Notes: generated from the sequence alone by a model not told the origin. 64,000 bases of DNA from Anaerosacchariphilus polymeriproducens (GCF_003363435.1 NZ_QRCT01000012.1:124001-188000); one strand, 5' to 3'. Shown: positions 35,486 to 45,115, numbered from the stretch's first letter. Numbers and translations are program-made.

Positions 35486-35692
35486 ATGAAGCGATATTTA
35501 ATTATAGGAGTACTGTTACTGATTTGTGGATTAGGATTTATTTACTATTCAAAATTTATACAAAATATAGAGTTACCATGGCATGGAAGGACTATTTTGC
35601 CAGAGGGAGCATATATTATTGTAACTATTACTATGTTTTTACGTTATTTTCAAACAAGAAAAAAAGCCATTCAAACAAAATATAATCATTAA
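35486..35692 (+). CDS. Small two-helix membrane protein
   Basis: A 68-residue protein with two hydrophobic segments (YLIIGVLLLICGLGFIYY and AYIIVTITMFLRYF) and a basic tail. Strong RBS AGGAGG 8 nt before ATG. Function unknown; it sits at the end of the type VII cargo cluster and might be a membrane immunity protein (inference from position). Confidence 0.6.
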   Translation: MKRYLIIGVLLLICGLGFIYYSKFIQNIELPWHGRTILPEGAYIIVTITMFLRYFQTRKKAIQTKYNH

Positions 35693-35722
35693 TAATAAAT
35701 ATAATGTAAATTTCAATAAAGT

Positions 35723-35767
35723 ACACCCCAAACGTTAGACAAAGTTTCTAACATCTGGGGTGTTTTC
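35723..35767. terminator. Bidirectional terminator
   Basis: ACACCCC..AACGTTAGA pairs with TCTAACATCTGGGGTGT; a T run lies on the plus side and an A-rich stretch on the other. It separates the type VII cluster from the convergent chemoreceptor gene. Confidence 0.85.
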
Positions 35768-37213
35768 CTACTTACAAATTTCTTGTGCTGTATTTAACAT
35801 GCAGTCTAAAGAGTCAGCAATTTCTTTTGATTTAGTGATTCCGTCTTCTTGAAGTTTGACAACGGATGTAGCTTGTGCGGCTACTTCTTCGCTCATAGAA
35901 GAAAGAGTACAGATATGTTCTGCAATTCCGGTGTTAGATTGAATCAATTCTTCACATTTTTTATTTAAGACAAATACACTTTGTCCAGTATCTTCCAAGT
36001 CTTCTGCCATAGTATGAAAACTCTCACTGGCAGTATGAACATATTCCATTTCTTGTTTCATGAGATCTACGGTGTCGAGGACAGACTTTGTAGAACTTGA
36101 GATGGAAGAGATAAATTCATTTAGTAATTCTTCAATTTTAATCGTCGAATTACGAGTTTCATCAGAAAGTCCTCGTATTTCGTCTGCAACCACTGCAAAT
36201 CCGCGGCCTGCATCACCGGCGCGGGCAGCTTCAATAGAAGCATTTAAAGAAAGAAGATTTGTTTGAGAAGATATACTTTCAATGGTGCCGGTTATTCCGC
36301 GGATATTTTGAACGTGGTTTTCTAGCGTTTTGATTTCATTGACAACGACGTTGTTTTGATTTTCTATTGTTTTTGTATACGTTGTTAGCGAATCCATAAC
36401 CTCCCGCCCTTTTTTAGAGACATCAACAGAATGATTTACCTTTTTTTCAATATCGATTACAATGTTTTTTAAATCTTCTACAATAATATTGATTTCATTC
36501 GTAAGATGTGTCTGCGTTTGAATACTGTTGGCAGTATCCGTTGTGCTGGCAGATATTTCAGCCACAGCAATATGAGAATCTTTCATTTTACTACTAAGCT
36601 CCTGCGATAACTTATTAGCATTTTCAATTAATTTTTCTAGTTCGAAAGATGCACCGCTCAAAAATTTTATTCTATTCTCCTGGGTAGATTCTTGTGTTCT
36701 AATTGTTTTACTATCTTCCATAGTATATCGTTTTTGCTGAAGATTTATAGTAATCCATGTTACGATATAAATAATAAAAAAGAGTACGCCAATTATAGAA
36801 TTTCTCCATTCCATAGTACCAATGAAACCTCGGACAATACAAACAAGACTGCAGGACAGCCCTGTAATGCCGGTTAAGATAAGAGTATATGTAAGGTCAT
36901 GATATAGAACAATTATGGAGGCAGCTATAAATGTAAAAGCAAAAGCCATTAAATTATTGGTAAAGATTAACCAAATAAGATAACCTATGCCAAAAATTGC
37001 ACCAAAAGCATAGCGAATTAAAATAGTTTCAGGATTCTTCATGTTTAAGTATCCTAAAACAGCACCTAAAAGAATACTGCTTATAACAGATGCGTATACA
37101 GGCAAAATATTACCACCTGATTTCCAGTCTAAAATGGTCATTAAAATTAAACATAAATTCATACCAAAAATAATAACTGATAAAAGCTTATTTGTTTGTA
37201 TTGTCCGACTCAT
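35768..37213 (-). CDS. Methyl-accepting chemotaxis-type protein
   Basis: A 481-residue membrane signal transducer. Residues about 10-160 contain six hydrophobic segments with no large extracellular sensor domain. About 180-481 is a long coiled-coil signalling domain with the receptor tip motif ISSQTNLLSLNASIEAARAG followed by RGFAVVADEIRGL. Being polytopic with an in-membrane sensor, it may sense membrane state or a small hydrophobic signal. Che genes and flagellar genes are not in the window. Confidence 0.88.
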   Translation of the reverse strand: MSRTIQTNKLLSVIIFGMNLCLILMTILDWKSGGNILPVYASVISSILLGAVLGYLNMKNPETILIRYAFGAIFGIGYLIWLIFTNNLMAFAFTFIAASIIVLYHDLTYTLILTGITGLSCSLVCIVRGFIGTMEWRNSIIGVLFFIIYIVTWITINLQQKRYTMEDSKTIRTQESTQENRIKFLSGASFELEKLIENANKLSQELSSKMKDSHIAVAEISASTTDTANSIQTQTHLTNEINIIVEDLKNIVIDIEKKVNHSVDVSKKGREVMDSLTTYTKTIENQNNVVVNEIKTLENHVQNIRGITGTIESISSQTNLLSLNASIEAARAGDAGRGFAVVADEIRGLSDETRNSTIKIEELLNEFISSISSSTKSVLDTVDLMKQEMEYVHTASESFHTMAEDLEDTGQSVFVLNKKCEELIQSNTGIAEHICTLSSMSEEVAAQATSVVKLQEDGITKSKEIADSLDCMLNTAQEICK

Positions 37214-37355
37214 AGGAAGGCCCTCCTCGTTGTTGATTGTAAAATTGTATAAATATAGAATATTATCTCATAAAATGTAGATATGGTCAATTTTGTAAGT
37301 AAAAATAAAAAGTAAATTATATATTGCAAATCTTACTTCTTAAAAGCACTATACC

Positions 37356-37398
37356 TTGACAAAGTTTTTTTTATTATTTATAATATCGATATTCGATA
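37356..37398 (+). promoter_or_regulatory. Consensus promoter and PadR operator
   Basis: TTGACA (37356-37361), 17 nt, TATAAT (37379-37384): a perfect sigma-A promoter. The dyad TATCGA-TAT-TCGATA (37384-37398) overlaps the transcription start, where a repressor would block initiation. Autorepression by the PadR product is the simple reading. Confidence 0.72.
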
Positions 37399-37425
37399 AG
37401 GTGTTTTATAGAAAGAAGGAATTAT

Positions 37426-37740
37426 ATGGCCAGAGAGAAGTTTCAAACTTTAACGGAACAGATGTTTTATATATTGATCGCATTATTAGATGAGTGTTGT
37501 GGTGTTGATATTATGGAAAAAGTCGAAAGGATAACAAATGGCAGAGTTTCAGTAGGTCCCGGAACCCTATATAGTCTTCTTAATAGTTTTGAAAAGGAAG
37601 GGATGATAGAAGAAACAATGGTTAATGGGAGAAAAAGAAGCTATAAAATTACTGTCTCTGGAAGAGAATTATTAGAATCAGAATTTCAGAGGTTAAAACT
37701 TTTAATAGCAGATTATCAAGAAATAAATAATAGGAAGTAA
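37426..37740 (+). CDS. PadR-family transcriptional regulator
   Basis: A 104-residue winged-helix repressor. PadR pattern: LTEQMFYILIALLDECCGVDIMEKVE, then RVSVGPGTLYSLLNSFEKEG and the wing MVNGRKRSYKITVSGRELL. Divergence from the family is small. It is followed 76 nt later by a DUF2812 membrane protein, a standard PadR/DUF2812 pairing in Clostridia, probably a membrane or cell-envelope stress response. Confidence 0.88.
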   Translation: MAREKFQTLTEQMFYILIALLDECCGVDIMEKVERITNGRVSVGPGTLYSLLNSFEKEGMIEETMVNGRKRSYKITVSGRELLESEFQRLKLLIADYQEINNRK

Positions 37741-37816
37741 ATCGGGTAATTCGGTATCTGCTTTACGTTTTGGTATAAAAATACGAAAAGGTAGTAATAC
37801 AAGAGAGGGATGTCAT

Positions 37817-39181
37817 ATGAATAGGGAGTTACAAATCAGATTTTATAATTGTCAGTTAAATGAATTAGACAGTTTGAAGGAATATTTAGAAAAGAAAGCG
37901 GCACAAGGCTGGATGTTGGAAAAGCGGAAAGGCTCAATCTGCTATTTTAGAAAATGCAAGCCCAAGAAAGTCAAATTTTCAGTAGAAATATTTGATAAGG
38001 CCTCTGAATTTATGGTTGATTATAATGCAACGAACGAAGAATATATTGAATACTGCAAAGCGGCGGGGTGGAATTTTGTTAGTGCAGAAGGAAAGGTGCA
38101 AATTTTTTACACAGAGGATAAATCTGCAATTCCGATAGAAACGGATCCCCAACAGAAATTTGAAACGGTACATAAGAGTATTTTCAAACAATACATTAAG
38201 AATTGGTTTATTGGGATTATTTTAGGGCTATTGTATTTAATTAAGTTAAGTGATGGAATTGTAGAGATATTCTCCAGCTATATGTCGTTTTCAATAATTT
38301 TACTTGGGATAAGTATGGTGATTTTGAATACATTTCAGGTAATTATATATTATCGATGGTTTCATAAAATAAAAGAGAAAATTAAAAATGGAGAAGAGTT
38401 TTATTACTATAAAAATCTTGGGAGTTTAGTTAGTAAAATTATGGTTGCTTGTATTGGGACAGCTTGGTTCGTGGGAGTGTTGGTTGTAAGCTATTTATCA
38501 GGCGATAAGGTTTTAATGTTTATATTACTAATTTTCGTATCTGTTCCGATATTTTTGTTTGGCTCAAGTATTTTAAGTGTTTTAACCCAAAAAAATGGTA
38601 TTATGAAAGAAATGAAACAAACGATCTATTATAAAGTAATTATTATAATTACGTTTGCTGTAACAGGGGGTATCATAATATTTTTTATAGCTGTAGAATT
38701 CTTTGGCTTGGGAAATAAGAATATAAAAAATACAAAGTATATTGATACTGATGGAACAATTTCTTGGGAAGCTAAACATAATGATTCTTTAATATTTACG
38801 TTAGAAGATATGGGAATAAAACTTCAAGGAGAATATAATAAAAATGCGGAAAAAGGCGATAGTTTTATCATAAGTAAAGAGAATTATTATGAGGAGCCAT
38901 TGGGTGAAGATACAGAAAAGGATTATCTTGCTTATACTATTTATCGAGTAAAGAATAAATGGCTGTATGACAAGGTAGTGAAAGAAGTGACAAAAGACAA
39001 CGAATTTGATTTTAATAAATTAGAGATGATTCATATACAGGGATATAAGGTGTATCATACAGAAGATGCGATGCATTATCATTCATACTTGTTACTTATG
39101 GATAATTTGGTTCTAGATTTACAGACGAATTTAAAGTTAAATGAGAAACAGTTACAAATCGTTATAAACAAATTAGATTAA
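37817..39181 (+). CDS. DUF2812 domain membrane protein
   Basis: A 454-residue protein. The N-terminal ~115 residues are DUF2812 (YLEKKAAQGWMLEKRKGSICYF, AAGWNFVSAEGKVQIFYTE). Four hydrophobic segments follow (about 132-150, 155-175, 205-225, 230-250, with a fifth near 275-290) and a C-terminal extracytoplasmic domain of about 160 residues. Function unknown; regulated with the PadR gene. RBS GAGAGGG. Confidence 0.82.
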   Translation: MNRELQIRFYNCQLNELDSLKEYLEKKAAQGWMLEKRKGSICYFRKCKPKKVKFSVEIFDKASEFMVDYNATNEEYIEYCKAAGWNFVSAEGKVQIFYTEDKSAIPIETDPQQKFETVHKSIFKQYIKNWFIGIILGLLYLIKLSDGIVEIFSSYMSFSIILLGISMVILNTFQVIIYYRWFHKIKEKIKNGEEFYYYKNLGSLVSKIMVACIGTAWFVGVLVVSYLSGDKVLMFILLIFVSVPIFLFGSSILSVLTQKNGIMKEMKQTIYYKVIIIITFAVTGGIIIFFIAVEFFGLGNKNIKNTKYIDTDGTISWEAKHNDSLIFTLEDMGIKLQGEYNKNAEKGDSFIISKENYYEEPLGEDTEKDYLAYTIYRVKNKWLYDKVVKEVTKDNEFDFNKLEMIHIQGYKVYHTEDAMHYHSYLLLMDNLVLDLQTNLKLNEKQLQIVINKLD

Positions 39182-39187
39182 ATTTAT

Positions 39188-39227
39188 AAAAAGCTAATGG
39201 CTTACATAGTCACTAGCTTTTTATTTT
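39188..39227. terminator. Bidirectional terminator
   Basis: AAAAAGCTA (39188-39196) pairs with TAGCTTTTT (39214-39222), followed by ATTTT. It serves the DUF2812 gene and overlaps the 3' end of the convergent GGDEF gene. Confidence 0.78.
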
Positions 39228-40276
39228 ACAACTACTTGATTCTTTCCTGAATATTTTCCGATATATAAGCAATCATCCGCTTTTTTGATTAGAGAATCAA
39301 TGGATAGGTAGGGACTATAAGTAGCTAATCCGCAGGTAACCGTTATGTGAAAGGACTTTTTTTCATAAAAAAAAGTAGTGGCATTTATTTTTTCACGTAA
39401 TTTACGAATCATTTCAATACAACTTTTTTCCATATTCGTATATGTTTGAAGGATTAAAAATTCTTCACCGCCCCAACGGCTTACGATTAATTCTTCCGAG
39501 GACATTTCTTTTAAAATGGAAGCAACTTTTTTTAAAACAAAATCTCCCCCATTGTGACCGTATGTATCATTTATTAATTTAAAATTGTCAATATCTAAAA
39601 TTGTGATACAAAACTTTTTACTGCTTTTTTGAGCGTTTAAATAAGCAGTATTTAGTAGGTTCTTTATTTTATGACGATTATATATTTGTGTTAGTTCGTC
39701 ATAACTGGCTATTTTTTGTAACAAATTTTCTGATTTAGAAACTACATTGTTAAAGTTAATTAGATATAGGATAAAAAAAACAAAAACAATGATAGAATTA
39801 ATTATGTAAATTACAAGTTTTGTAGATTCTTGTGTATTATATATAGGAAAGTAATAAAAGGAGTAAAATCGAATTATTAAAAAAGCGATTATAGTTAATA
39901 TACTAGGTAACAGTGGATAAATTTTTGGTTTTGATTGCTGTCTTAATAAATAGTTAGAATAGTAGATATTCGGTATTATGAAAAAGGAATATAATTGGAA
40001 ACCATAACCCCAGCCCATTATAATAGATGCAAGTAGCATGTGAATCAAAATTTCAATATAAACCATGCGTAAAAAAATAATATACCACTTTTTTCTTATA
40101 ACATAAAAAGCAATTGTATAAATCGTAATGCTGACAATATTAACATAAGCCATGATAGATGCTTTTAAATACATAAACAGAAGAAATAGTAAAATATGAA
40201 TGATCAAAAGTGTAAGATTAATATTTTTAGCGTTAGAATAACTCAATTCTTTCTTATATTGCAAATCGTTTTCCAT
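39221..40276 (-). CDS. Membrane diguanylate cyclase (GGDEF)
   Basis: A 351-residue protein with six hydrophobic N-terminal segments (about 20-180) and a C-terminal GGDEF domain (about 190-350) that makes c-di-GMP from two GTP. The active site reads SRWGGEEFLIL (GGEEF) and the LDIDNFKLINDTYGHNGGD substrate loop is intact. The RxxD inhibitory site normally a few residues before GGEEF is absent, so product inhibition is probably lost. No EAL domain. RBS AGGAGG. Confidence 0.9.
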   Translation of the reverse strand: MENDLQYKKELSYSNAKNINLTLLIIHILLFLLFMYLKASIMAYVNIVSITIYTIAFYVIRKKWYIIFLRMVYIEILIHMLLASIIMGWGYGFQLYSFFIIPNIYYSNYLLRQQSKPKIYPLLPSILTIIAFLIIRFYSFYYFPIYNTQESTKLVIYIINSIIVFVFFILYLINFNNVVSKSENLLQKIASYDELTQIYNRHKIKNLLNTAYLNAQKSSKKFCITILDIDNFKLINDTYGHNGGDFVLKKVASILKEMSSEELIVSRWGGEEFLILQTYTNMEKSCIEMIRKLREKINATTFFYEKKSFHITVTCGLATYSPYLSIDSLIKKADDCLYIGKYSGKNQVVVK

Positions 40277-40434
40277 TGATATCCTCCTAATAATAAATCA
40301 ATAGAATTATTTTATCCCTTTTTTATTATATTGTCTACTTGCATGGTTAAAAAATGATAGGAAATACTAGACTCAATTGTCGAATAAGAGTACTTTATAT
40401 AGTATTTTTTGTCCATAATTATAGATTTTTTCTA

Positions 40435-40480
40435 GTACTAAAGTCTCATTGACTGGATTAATTAAATATGTGAAAATATA
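40435..40480 (+). promoter_or_regulatory. Shared promoter element, copy 2 (LRR gene)
   Basis: Same element as 31412-31457 (34 of 46 identical, no gaps). TTGACT (40449-40454), 17 nt, GAAAAT (40472-40477); 44 nt before the LRR gene start. Both downstream genes code for envelope or secreted products. Confidence 0.6.
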
Positions 40481-40523
40481 AATTGGGTAATTAAGATAAT
40501 GTAAAGAAAGGATAGAAGGGGAA

Positions 40524-41306
40524 ATGAAAAAAATATTAAAAGGTGTAGTACTGCTTGTTCTTTTTTGGGTTACTATTTTACCGTTCCATGTAAATGCAGC
40601 GGTTGGAAAAGTACCAAAGATAGAGAGAACCTGCGATTACAGGACGAAAGAATTAGAATTTTATATATGTAATTGTTTTCAGACTAGCAATTCGAATACG
40701 GCATCGAATCACAATACTGTAAAAGTAGCGATTCGAAACACTACGAAACAAGTTAAGATACCTGAAGAAGTTAGTATAAAAGGAATTCGATATACAGTAA
40801 CGGGCATTGTTCCCAATGCAAAAGAATACAGTATGTATTATGCGGATAAATATATTGATTTAAATAGAGATATAAAGATTTATAGGAAGAATACAAAGAC
40901 TCAAGTGATTTCAATTCCTAAAACAGTAATCACAATAGAGGATGGATCTTTTAACCGTTTTACCAAATTAAAAAAGTTCAAAGTTTCAAGTGGAAATAAA
41001 AAATTCAAAACAGTAAAAGGTACGCTTTTATCTAAGAGTGGTAAAATATTATACGCAGGTGTATCAACAAAAGGAACATATTATGTGCCCGCAGGGGTAC
41101 AATCTATAGCAAAGAGAGCATTTGCATATAGTACAGTCAAAAGAATAGTACTTCCGAAGTCTTGCAAAAAAATTGATAGCAGAGCTTTTTATAAATGCAT
41201 GAAACTAAAAAAAATTAATTTAAAGCAAGTAAATCAATATGGAGCAAATGCTTTCTTTAAGACTAAAATCAAAAAAATTGATAGATTTGGGAATCTTTTT
41301 AAATAA
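40524..41306 (+). CDS. Secreted BspA-like leucine-rich repeat protein
   Basis: A 260-residue exported protein. Residues 1-25 are a signal peptide (ILKGVVLLVLFWVTILPFHV, cleavage near NAA). The C-terminal half carries LRR_5-type repeats (VISIPKTVITIEDGSFNRFT, KRIVLPKSCKKIDSRAF, KKINLKQVNQYGANAFFKT). Lysine-rich. No anchoring motif, so secreted or held by charge. Ends 1 bp before the convergent amidohydrolase gene. Confidence 0.82.
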   Translation: MKKILKGVVLLVLFWVTILPFHVNAAVGKVPKIERTCDYRTKELEFYICNCFQTSNSNTASNHNTVKVAIRNTTKQVKIPEEVSIKGIRYTVTGIVPNAKEYSMYYADKYIDLNRDIKIYRKNTKTQVISIPKTVITIEDGSFNRFTKLKKFKVSSGNKKFKTVKGTLLSKSGKILYAGVSTKGTYYVPAGVQSIAKRAFAYSTVKRIVLPKSCKKIDSRAFYKCMKLKKINLKQVNQYGANAFFKTKIKKIDRFGNLFK

Positions 41307-41307
41307 T

Positions 41308-42096
41308 TTATAGATTAAGTAAAACTGCTATATTTTCGCCTAATACAGCTTTGGTAACATCGTTGCTATTTGATAGTTTTCTTACGGCATCTAGGGATAA
41401 CTGTAAATCTCCATAGGGCATATCTACTCCAAAAATACATTTTAAAGGCAATTCGTTAATTATGATTTTTAAAACAAATGTAGAGAAATAGGCTGAGATG
41501 TCTAAGTATAAATTAGGAGTTTCTTTGACCAGATCGACAGTTTCAAGCCAGTTGCTCCCACCTAAATGCCCTATGATAACTGGAACTGAGGGAAATTCTT
41601 TCGCAAATTGGGAAATTTGTTTAATATCCGGTAAGGTTAATGGATGAAATGCATGAATCCATAATGGAAGATTTCCAAAATTTGCGGAAGATTTAAAAAT
41701 AGGTCTGAGCGTTTGAATAAAACCTGAAGGTAATGTAAATTCACCTAATCCTACGAACCCGTTCCCTATCACTTCTTTTTCAATATATTCGTTGCGTTCA
41801 AAATCAGTAAGAGAACCAGGGATGGATCCAAAGCCAATAAATCTTGATGGATATAAAGAGATTGCATCTTTTTGTTCTTTTAAGCCTTGAATTCTGGCTT
41901 TAGTAGATAAATTGGTATCGCCGGCAACGTTTTCTTTCAAGCGTTGCATTTCTTTTTTTACATCTGCAAAATTTGAGGCTGTTTCTGGATGAATACTTGT
42001 GTAAAATAAAACTGTTTTGTCAACTCCTGCTTTATCCATTAAATGAATGTGTTTTTCTACAGGTAAGCAAACATGAGAATGTCCGTCAATAATCAA
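41308..42096 (-). CDS. Amidohydrolase family protein (amidohydrolase_2)
   Basis: A 262-residue metal-dependent TIM-barrel hydrolase/decarboxylase-like protein. Metal-binding motifs: DGHSHV at the N-terminus, WIHAFHPL in the middle, IGHLGGSNW and the final FGVDMPYG. Substrate unknown. Start is uncertain: TTG 42096 gives the usual MIIDGHSH beginning; TTG 42105 lies too close to AAAGGA. Divergent from an HxlR regulator that may control it. Confidence 0.78.
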   Translation of the reverse strand: MIIDGHSHVCLPVEKHIHLMDKAGVDKTVLFYTSIHPETASNFADVKKEMQRLKENVAGDTNLSTKARIQGLKEQKDAISLYPSRFIGFGSIPGSLTDFERNEYIEKEVIGNGFVGLGEFTLPSGFIQTLRPIFKSSANFGNLPLWIHAFHPLTLPDIKQISQFAKEFPSVPVIIGHLGGSNWLETVDLVKETPNLYLDISAYFSTFVLKIIINELPLKCIFGVDMPYGDLQLSLDAVRKLSNSNDVTKAVLGENIAVLLNL

Positions 42097-42218
42097 AATA
42101 ATCAAATCCTTTCTATATCTTACTTGTTTTTAAGAGTCTATATCAATTATAATCACCTTATAAAAAAATAGAAGAATGCACTTTTTTGTAACATACTAAC
42201 CCCAAGGAGAGTATAAAT

Positions 42219-42554
42219 ATGTCAAATAAACTATGTATTGTGAGAAATAAAGAACCGTTTGAGTATACATTATCGATTATAAGTGGAAAGTGGAACTTGA
42301 AAATAATTTATGTATTGGTCTGTATGGGAACCGTCCGTTATAATATTCTTAAAAAAAACATTGAAGGTATTACTCATAAAATGCTTAGTTCTCAGCTAAA
42401 ACAATTAGAGCAAAAGAATATTGTAATACGTAAAGAATACCCACAAATACCACCAAAAGTTGAATATTCTCTTTCAAAAAAGGGAGAAAGTTTGATACCA
42501 CTGGTGCAAAGTATTTGTGACTGGGGGATGGAACATCTGGAAGGAATAAAATGA
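42219..42554 (+). CDS. HxlR-family transcriptional regulator
   Basis: A 111-residue winged-helix regulator with the family core SIISGKWNLKIIYVL, GITHKMLSSQLKQLEQKNIV and YPQIPPKVEYSLSKKGESL. One cysteine-containing N-terminus (LCIVRN) resembles redox-sensing members. Divergent from the amidohydrolase gene, its probable target. RBS AAGGAG. Confidence 0.86.
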   Translation: MSNKLCIVRNKEPFEYTLSIISGKWNLKIIYVLVCMGTVRYNILKKNIEGITHKMLSSQLKQLEQKNIVIRKEYPQIPPKVEYSLSKKGESLIPLVQSICDWGMEHLEGIK

Positions 42555-42608
42555 AAAATAACGTATGATTATACTCCATAAAATTGGAGATAATCATACG
42601 TTATTTTT
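42555..42608. terminator. Bidirectional terminator
   Basis: An 17-18-bp perfect stem, AATAACGTATGATTA with its complement TAATCATACGTTATT, plus an inner CTCCA/TGGAG, flanked by A and T runs. It ends both HxlR and the convergent subtilase gene and overlaps the latter's stop codon. Confidence 0.88.
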
Positions 42609-45075
42609 ATTTGGTTTTACTAGAAATAATTTTACTAGCGTAGCTTTTGTAGTTTTTATTTTTGTATTTTCGTACAGCTACAATTTTATAATAATATCTC
42701 TTTCTCGATTTTAAAGATTTACTATAAAATTTTGTTGCTGTTGTTTTTCCGATGTATTTATATTTACCTTTTTTAGAGGTGGCTCTATAAATTCTGTAAA
42801 ATGTAGTACCGTAGACTTTTTTCCAAGTCAATTTAATTTTGTTTTTAGATAGTGTTCTTGCCTTTAGTGTACTTACTTTAGCGACCCTTGGGGTAGATTT
42901 AAAACTAGAACTTGTATTTGTTTTCGTAATGCTTCCATTAACACCGACGGCTTTGATTTTATAATAATATTTTTTGCCTAACTTTAATTTACTGTTTTTA
43001 TAAGTTCTTCCGGTTGTAGTTTTAATTGGTTTATATTTACCATATTTAGAAATAGCACGATAAATGATATATTTGGTTGCACCGGCTATGGTATTCCACC
43101 TTAATGTTACACTTTTATAGGTCGTAGATTTCAGAGCCAGTTTTGGTTTTGCAAGTGTGGTAGTGATTACACATGTGGCTTTTTTGCCTGAACCGGTAAT
43201 CGCAGTAATCACAGCAGTCCCAATTTTTTTGGCAGTGATCACACCCGTGGTACTATTTACTGCTACAATAGAGGAATCAGAGCTTGTCCATGTCACAGTA
43301 TCTAAAGAATAGCTTGGCGTTAGAACTGCACTTAATTTTTTGGAAGTACCGCAATTTAAAGAGGTGTTTGTTAATTTAACCCCGGTTGATACGCTTGCAT
43401 TCATAGCAGCTGTCACAGCTTTATATGCATTTACAACACCCCATCCGGTTTGACGATCCCAGCCAGCTCCGGTAGAAGTGACATCTGTTGCGGTAGAATA
43501 CAAAATAGATTTGAGTGCCGTAGGTGTCAAATTCGGTTTTACCGATAAAGCCATAGCAGCGACTCCAACTACAATGGGAGAAGCCATTGAGGTACCATAT
43601 TCATATTCGTATTTTGAATTAGGAAATGTACTATAAATATAATAACCGGGAGCAGATATATCTTTAGCATCTCCATAATTTGAATAGAAGGCACGGTTGT
43701 TATTTTGATCCGTAGCAATAACAGAAATTACAGCATTGTAATCTGATGGGTAAAATGGCAGGTTTTTATCATCGTATCCCCAACCGCCTGAGTCCTCATC
43801 TCCATTTCCGGCAGCACAGATAACCAAGGAGCCTTTACTGCTAACGGAGTTAATAGTATCTTTCAGGGATTGATCATCCCAGCTTAATCCTAAGCTTAGA
43901 TTTATGATTCTGGCGCCGTTGCTTTGGGCATATTTAAGTCCCCGTACAACACTGGAAGTAGAGGCCCAGATTTCATCGCCGCTTTTTGAAAAAACATCGA
44001 CGACCATTAGGTCAACTATATCATTAGATGCGCCGGCAGCAACACCCGAAATTCCTAAGCTATTATTTGATGTAGCGGCTATGATTCCCGAAACATGAGT
44101 ACCGTGACCATCATCATCAGTGGTACATTTGGTAGTGGTGACGCTTGTAGTGTCTGCGCATAAGTTTTTATTCAAATTTGCCTGCAGATCAGGATGGTTC
44201 GTATCTACACCAGTATCTAATACTGCGACCCGTATTTTCGTTCGTGTGAATTTTTGTATAAAATCCCATGCAGAACCTGCTCCGATTTTGTTCAGATACC
44301 ATTGGTTTGAAATTTTGGGATCATTGGGTAAGGAGGCTGTAGTTATAGAGGAGGCAGATAATTGATCGTCAGGTAACGAATAGAGATAATTGGGCTGCAC
44401 ATAAGCAACGCCCGCTTCTTTTTCAATTTCGTCAATGGCATCTTCTACCGTTTGCTCTAAAGGAATTTCGACAACTCCCACTTCTGTGTCATTGGCAGTT
44501 TGTGTTTCCGGCGAAATCATTTGCAGACTTGCCCCCTGTTTCTGCTCGATTTCTTCTGTAGTTTCAGCTGTATCTGCATTTTCATCAAAGACTACAATGA
44601 CTTCGCCCGGTATATAGTTCAACTGACCTTCTTTAGAACGTTCCAAGGCAGCTTCTTTGTAGTTCTTCACGATTTCGTCTGCCCGAGTATCGATTGTTTC
44701 TATAAAAGCATTCAATTGATTATTGGAATCTTGTGAATAGTATTGATCTAATACTTGACGGACACCGTCTTCAAACGCTTCTAAATCAGCATATGTATTC
44801 AAATATGTAGCAGCTTGTTTTCCATCAGTTGCTGCGATTACCAAAATTTCCGCAATTGTTTTTTGGGGAGTATCTGTTTTTTCGGTAGATGGAATGGTAT
44901 CATTAGTTTGAGAATCTTGTGTAGTTATTACAGTTTGGTTAGATTCTGAAATTTCAGTTGTATCTACTTCCGTTGCATAAACAATGGTAGATGTCCCTAG
45001 TTGTGCTGTGAAAACCGCAATTGCAACTATCCAGGATAATATTTGCAACTTACGCTTTTTTAAAGCGTTTTTCAT
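42607..45075 (-). CDS. Large secreted subtilisin-like (S8) protease
   Basis: An 822-residue exported protease. Signal peptide about 1-35; propeptide to about 240, containing an I9-like segment (YIPGEVIVVFDENADTAE ... AYVQPNYLYSLPDD). Catalytic domain about 250-560: Asp287 (VLDTGVDTNHPD), His324 (DGHGTHVSG), Asn424 (AAGNGD) and Ser496 (GTSMASPI). Then one Big2-like domain (about 568-640) and two fibronectin-III-like repeats (about 645-822) with strong similarity to each other (GKYKPIKTT / GKYKYIGKTT). No sorting signal. A promoter lies at 45116-45144. Confidence 0.92.
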   Translation of the reverse strand: MKNALKKRKLQILSWIVAIAVFTAQLGTSTIVYATEVDTTEISESNQTVITTQDSQTNDTIPSTEKTDTPQKTIAEILVIAATDGKQAATYLNTYADLEAFEDGVRQVLDQYYSQDSNNQLNAFIETIDTRADEIVKNYKEAALERSKEGQLNYIPGEVIVVFDENADTAETTEEIEQKQGASLQMISPETQTANDTEVGVVEIPLEQTVEDAIDEIEKEAGVAYVQPNYLYSLPDDQLSASSITTASLPNDPKISNQWYLNKIGAGSAWDFIQKFTRTKIRVAVLDTGVDTNHPDLQANLNKNLCADTTSVTTTKCTTDDDGHGTHVSGIIAATSNNSLGISGVAAGASNDIVDLMVVDVFSKSGDEIWASTSSVVRGLKYAQSNGARIINLSLGLSWDDQSLKDTINSVSSKGSLVICAAGNGDEDSGGWGYDDKNLPFYPSDYNAVISVIATDQNNNRAFYSNYGDAKDISAPGYYIYSTFPNSKYEYEYGTSMASPIVVGVAAMALSVKPNLTPTALKSILYSTATDVTSTGAGWDRQTGWGVVNAYKAVTAAMNASVSTGVKLTNTSLNCGTSKKLSAVLTPSYSLDTVTWTSSDSSIVAVNSTTGVITAKKIGTAVITAITGSGKKATCVITTTLAKPKLALKSTTYKSVTLRWNTIAGATKYIIYRAISKYGKYKPIKTTTGRTYKNSKLKLGKKYYYKIKAVGVNGSITKTNTSSSFKSTPRVAKVSTLKARTLSKNKIKLTWKKVYGTTFYRIYRATSKKGKYKYIGKTTATKFYSKSLKSRKRYYYKIVAVRKYKNKNYKSYASKIISSKTK

Positions 45076-45115
45076 AGTTAGAACCTTCTTTCAATTAAAT
45101 TATATATATATGTTA

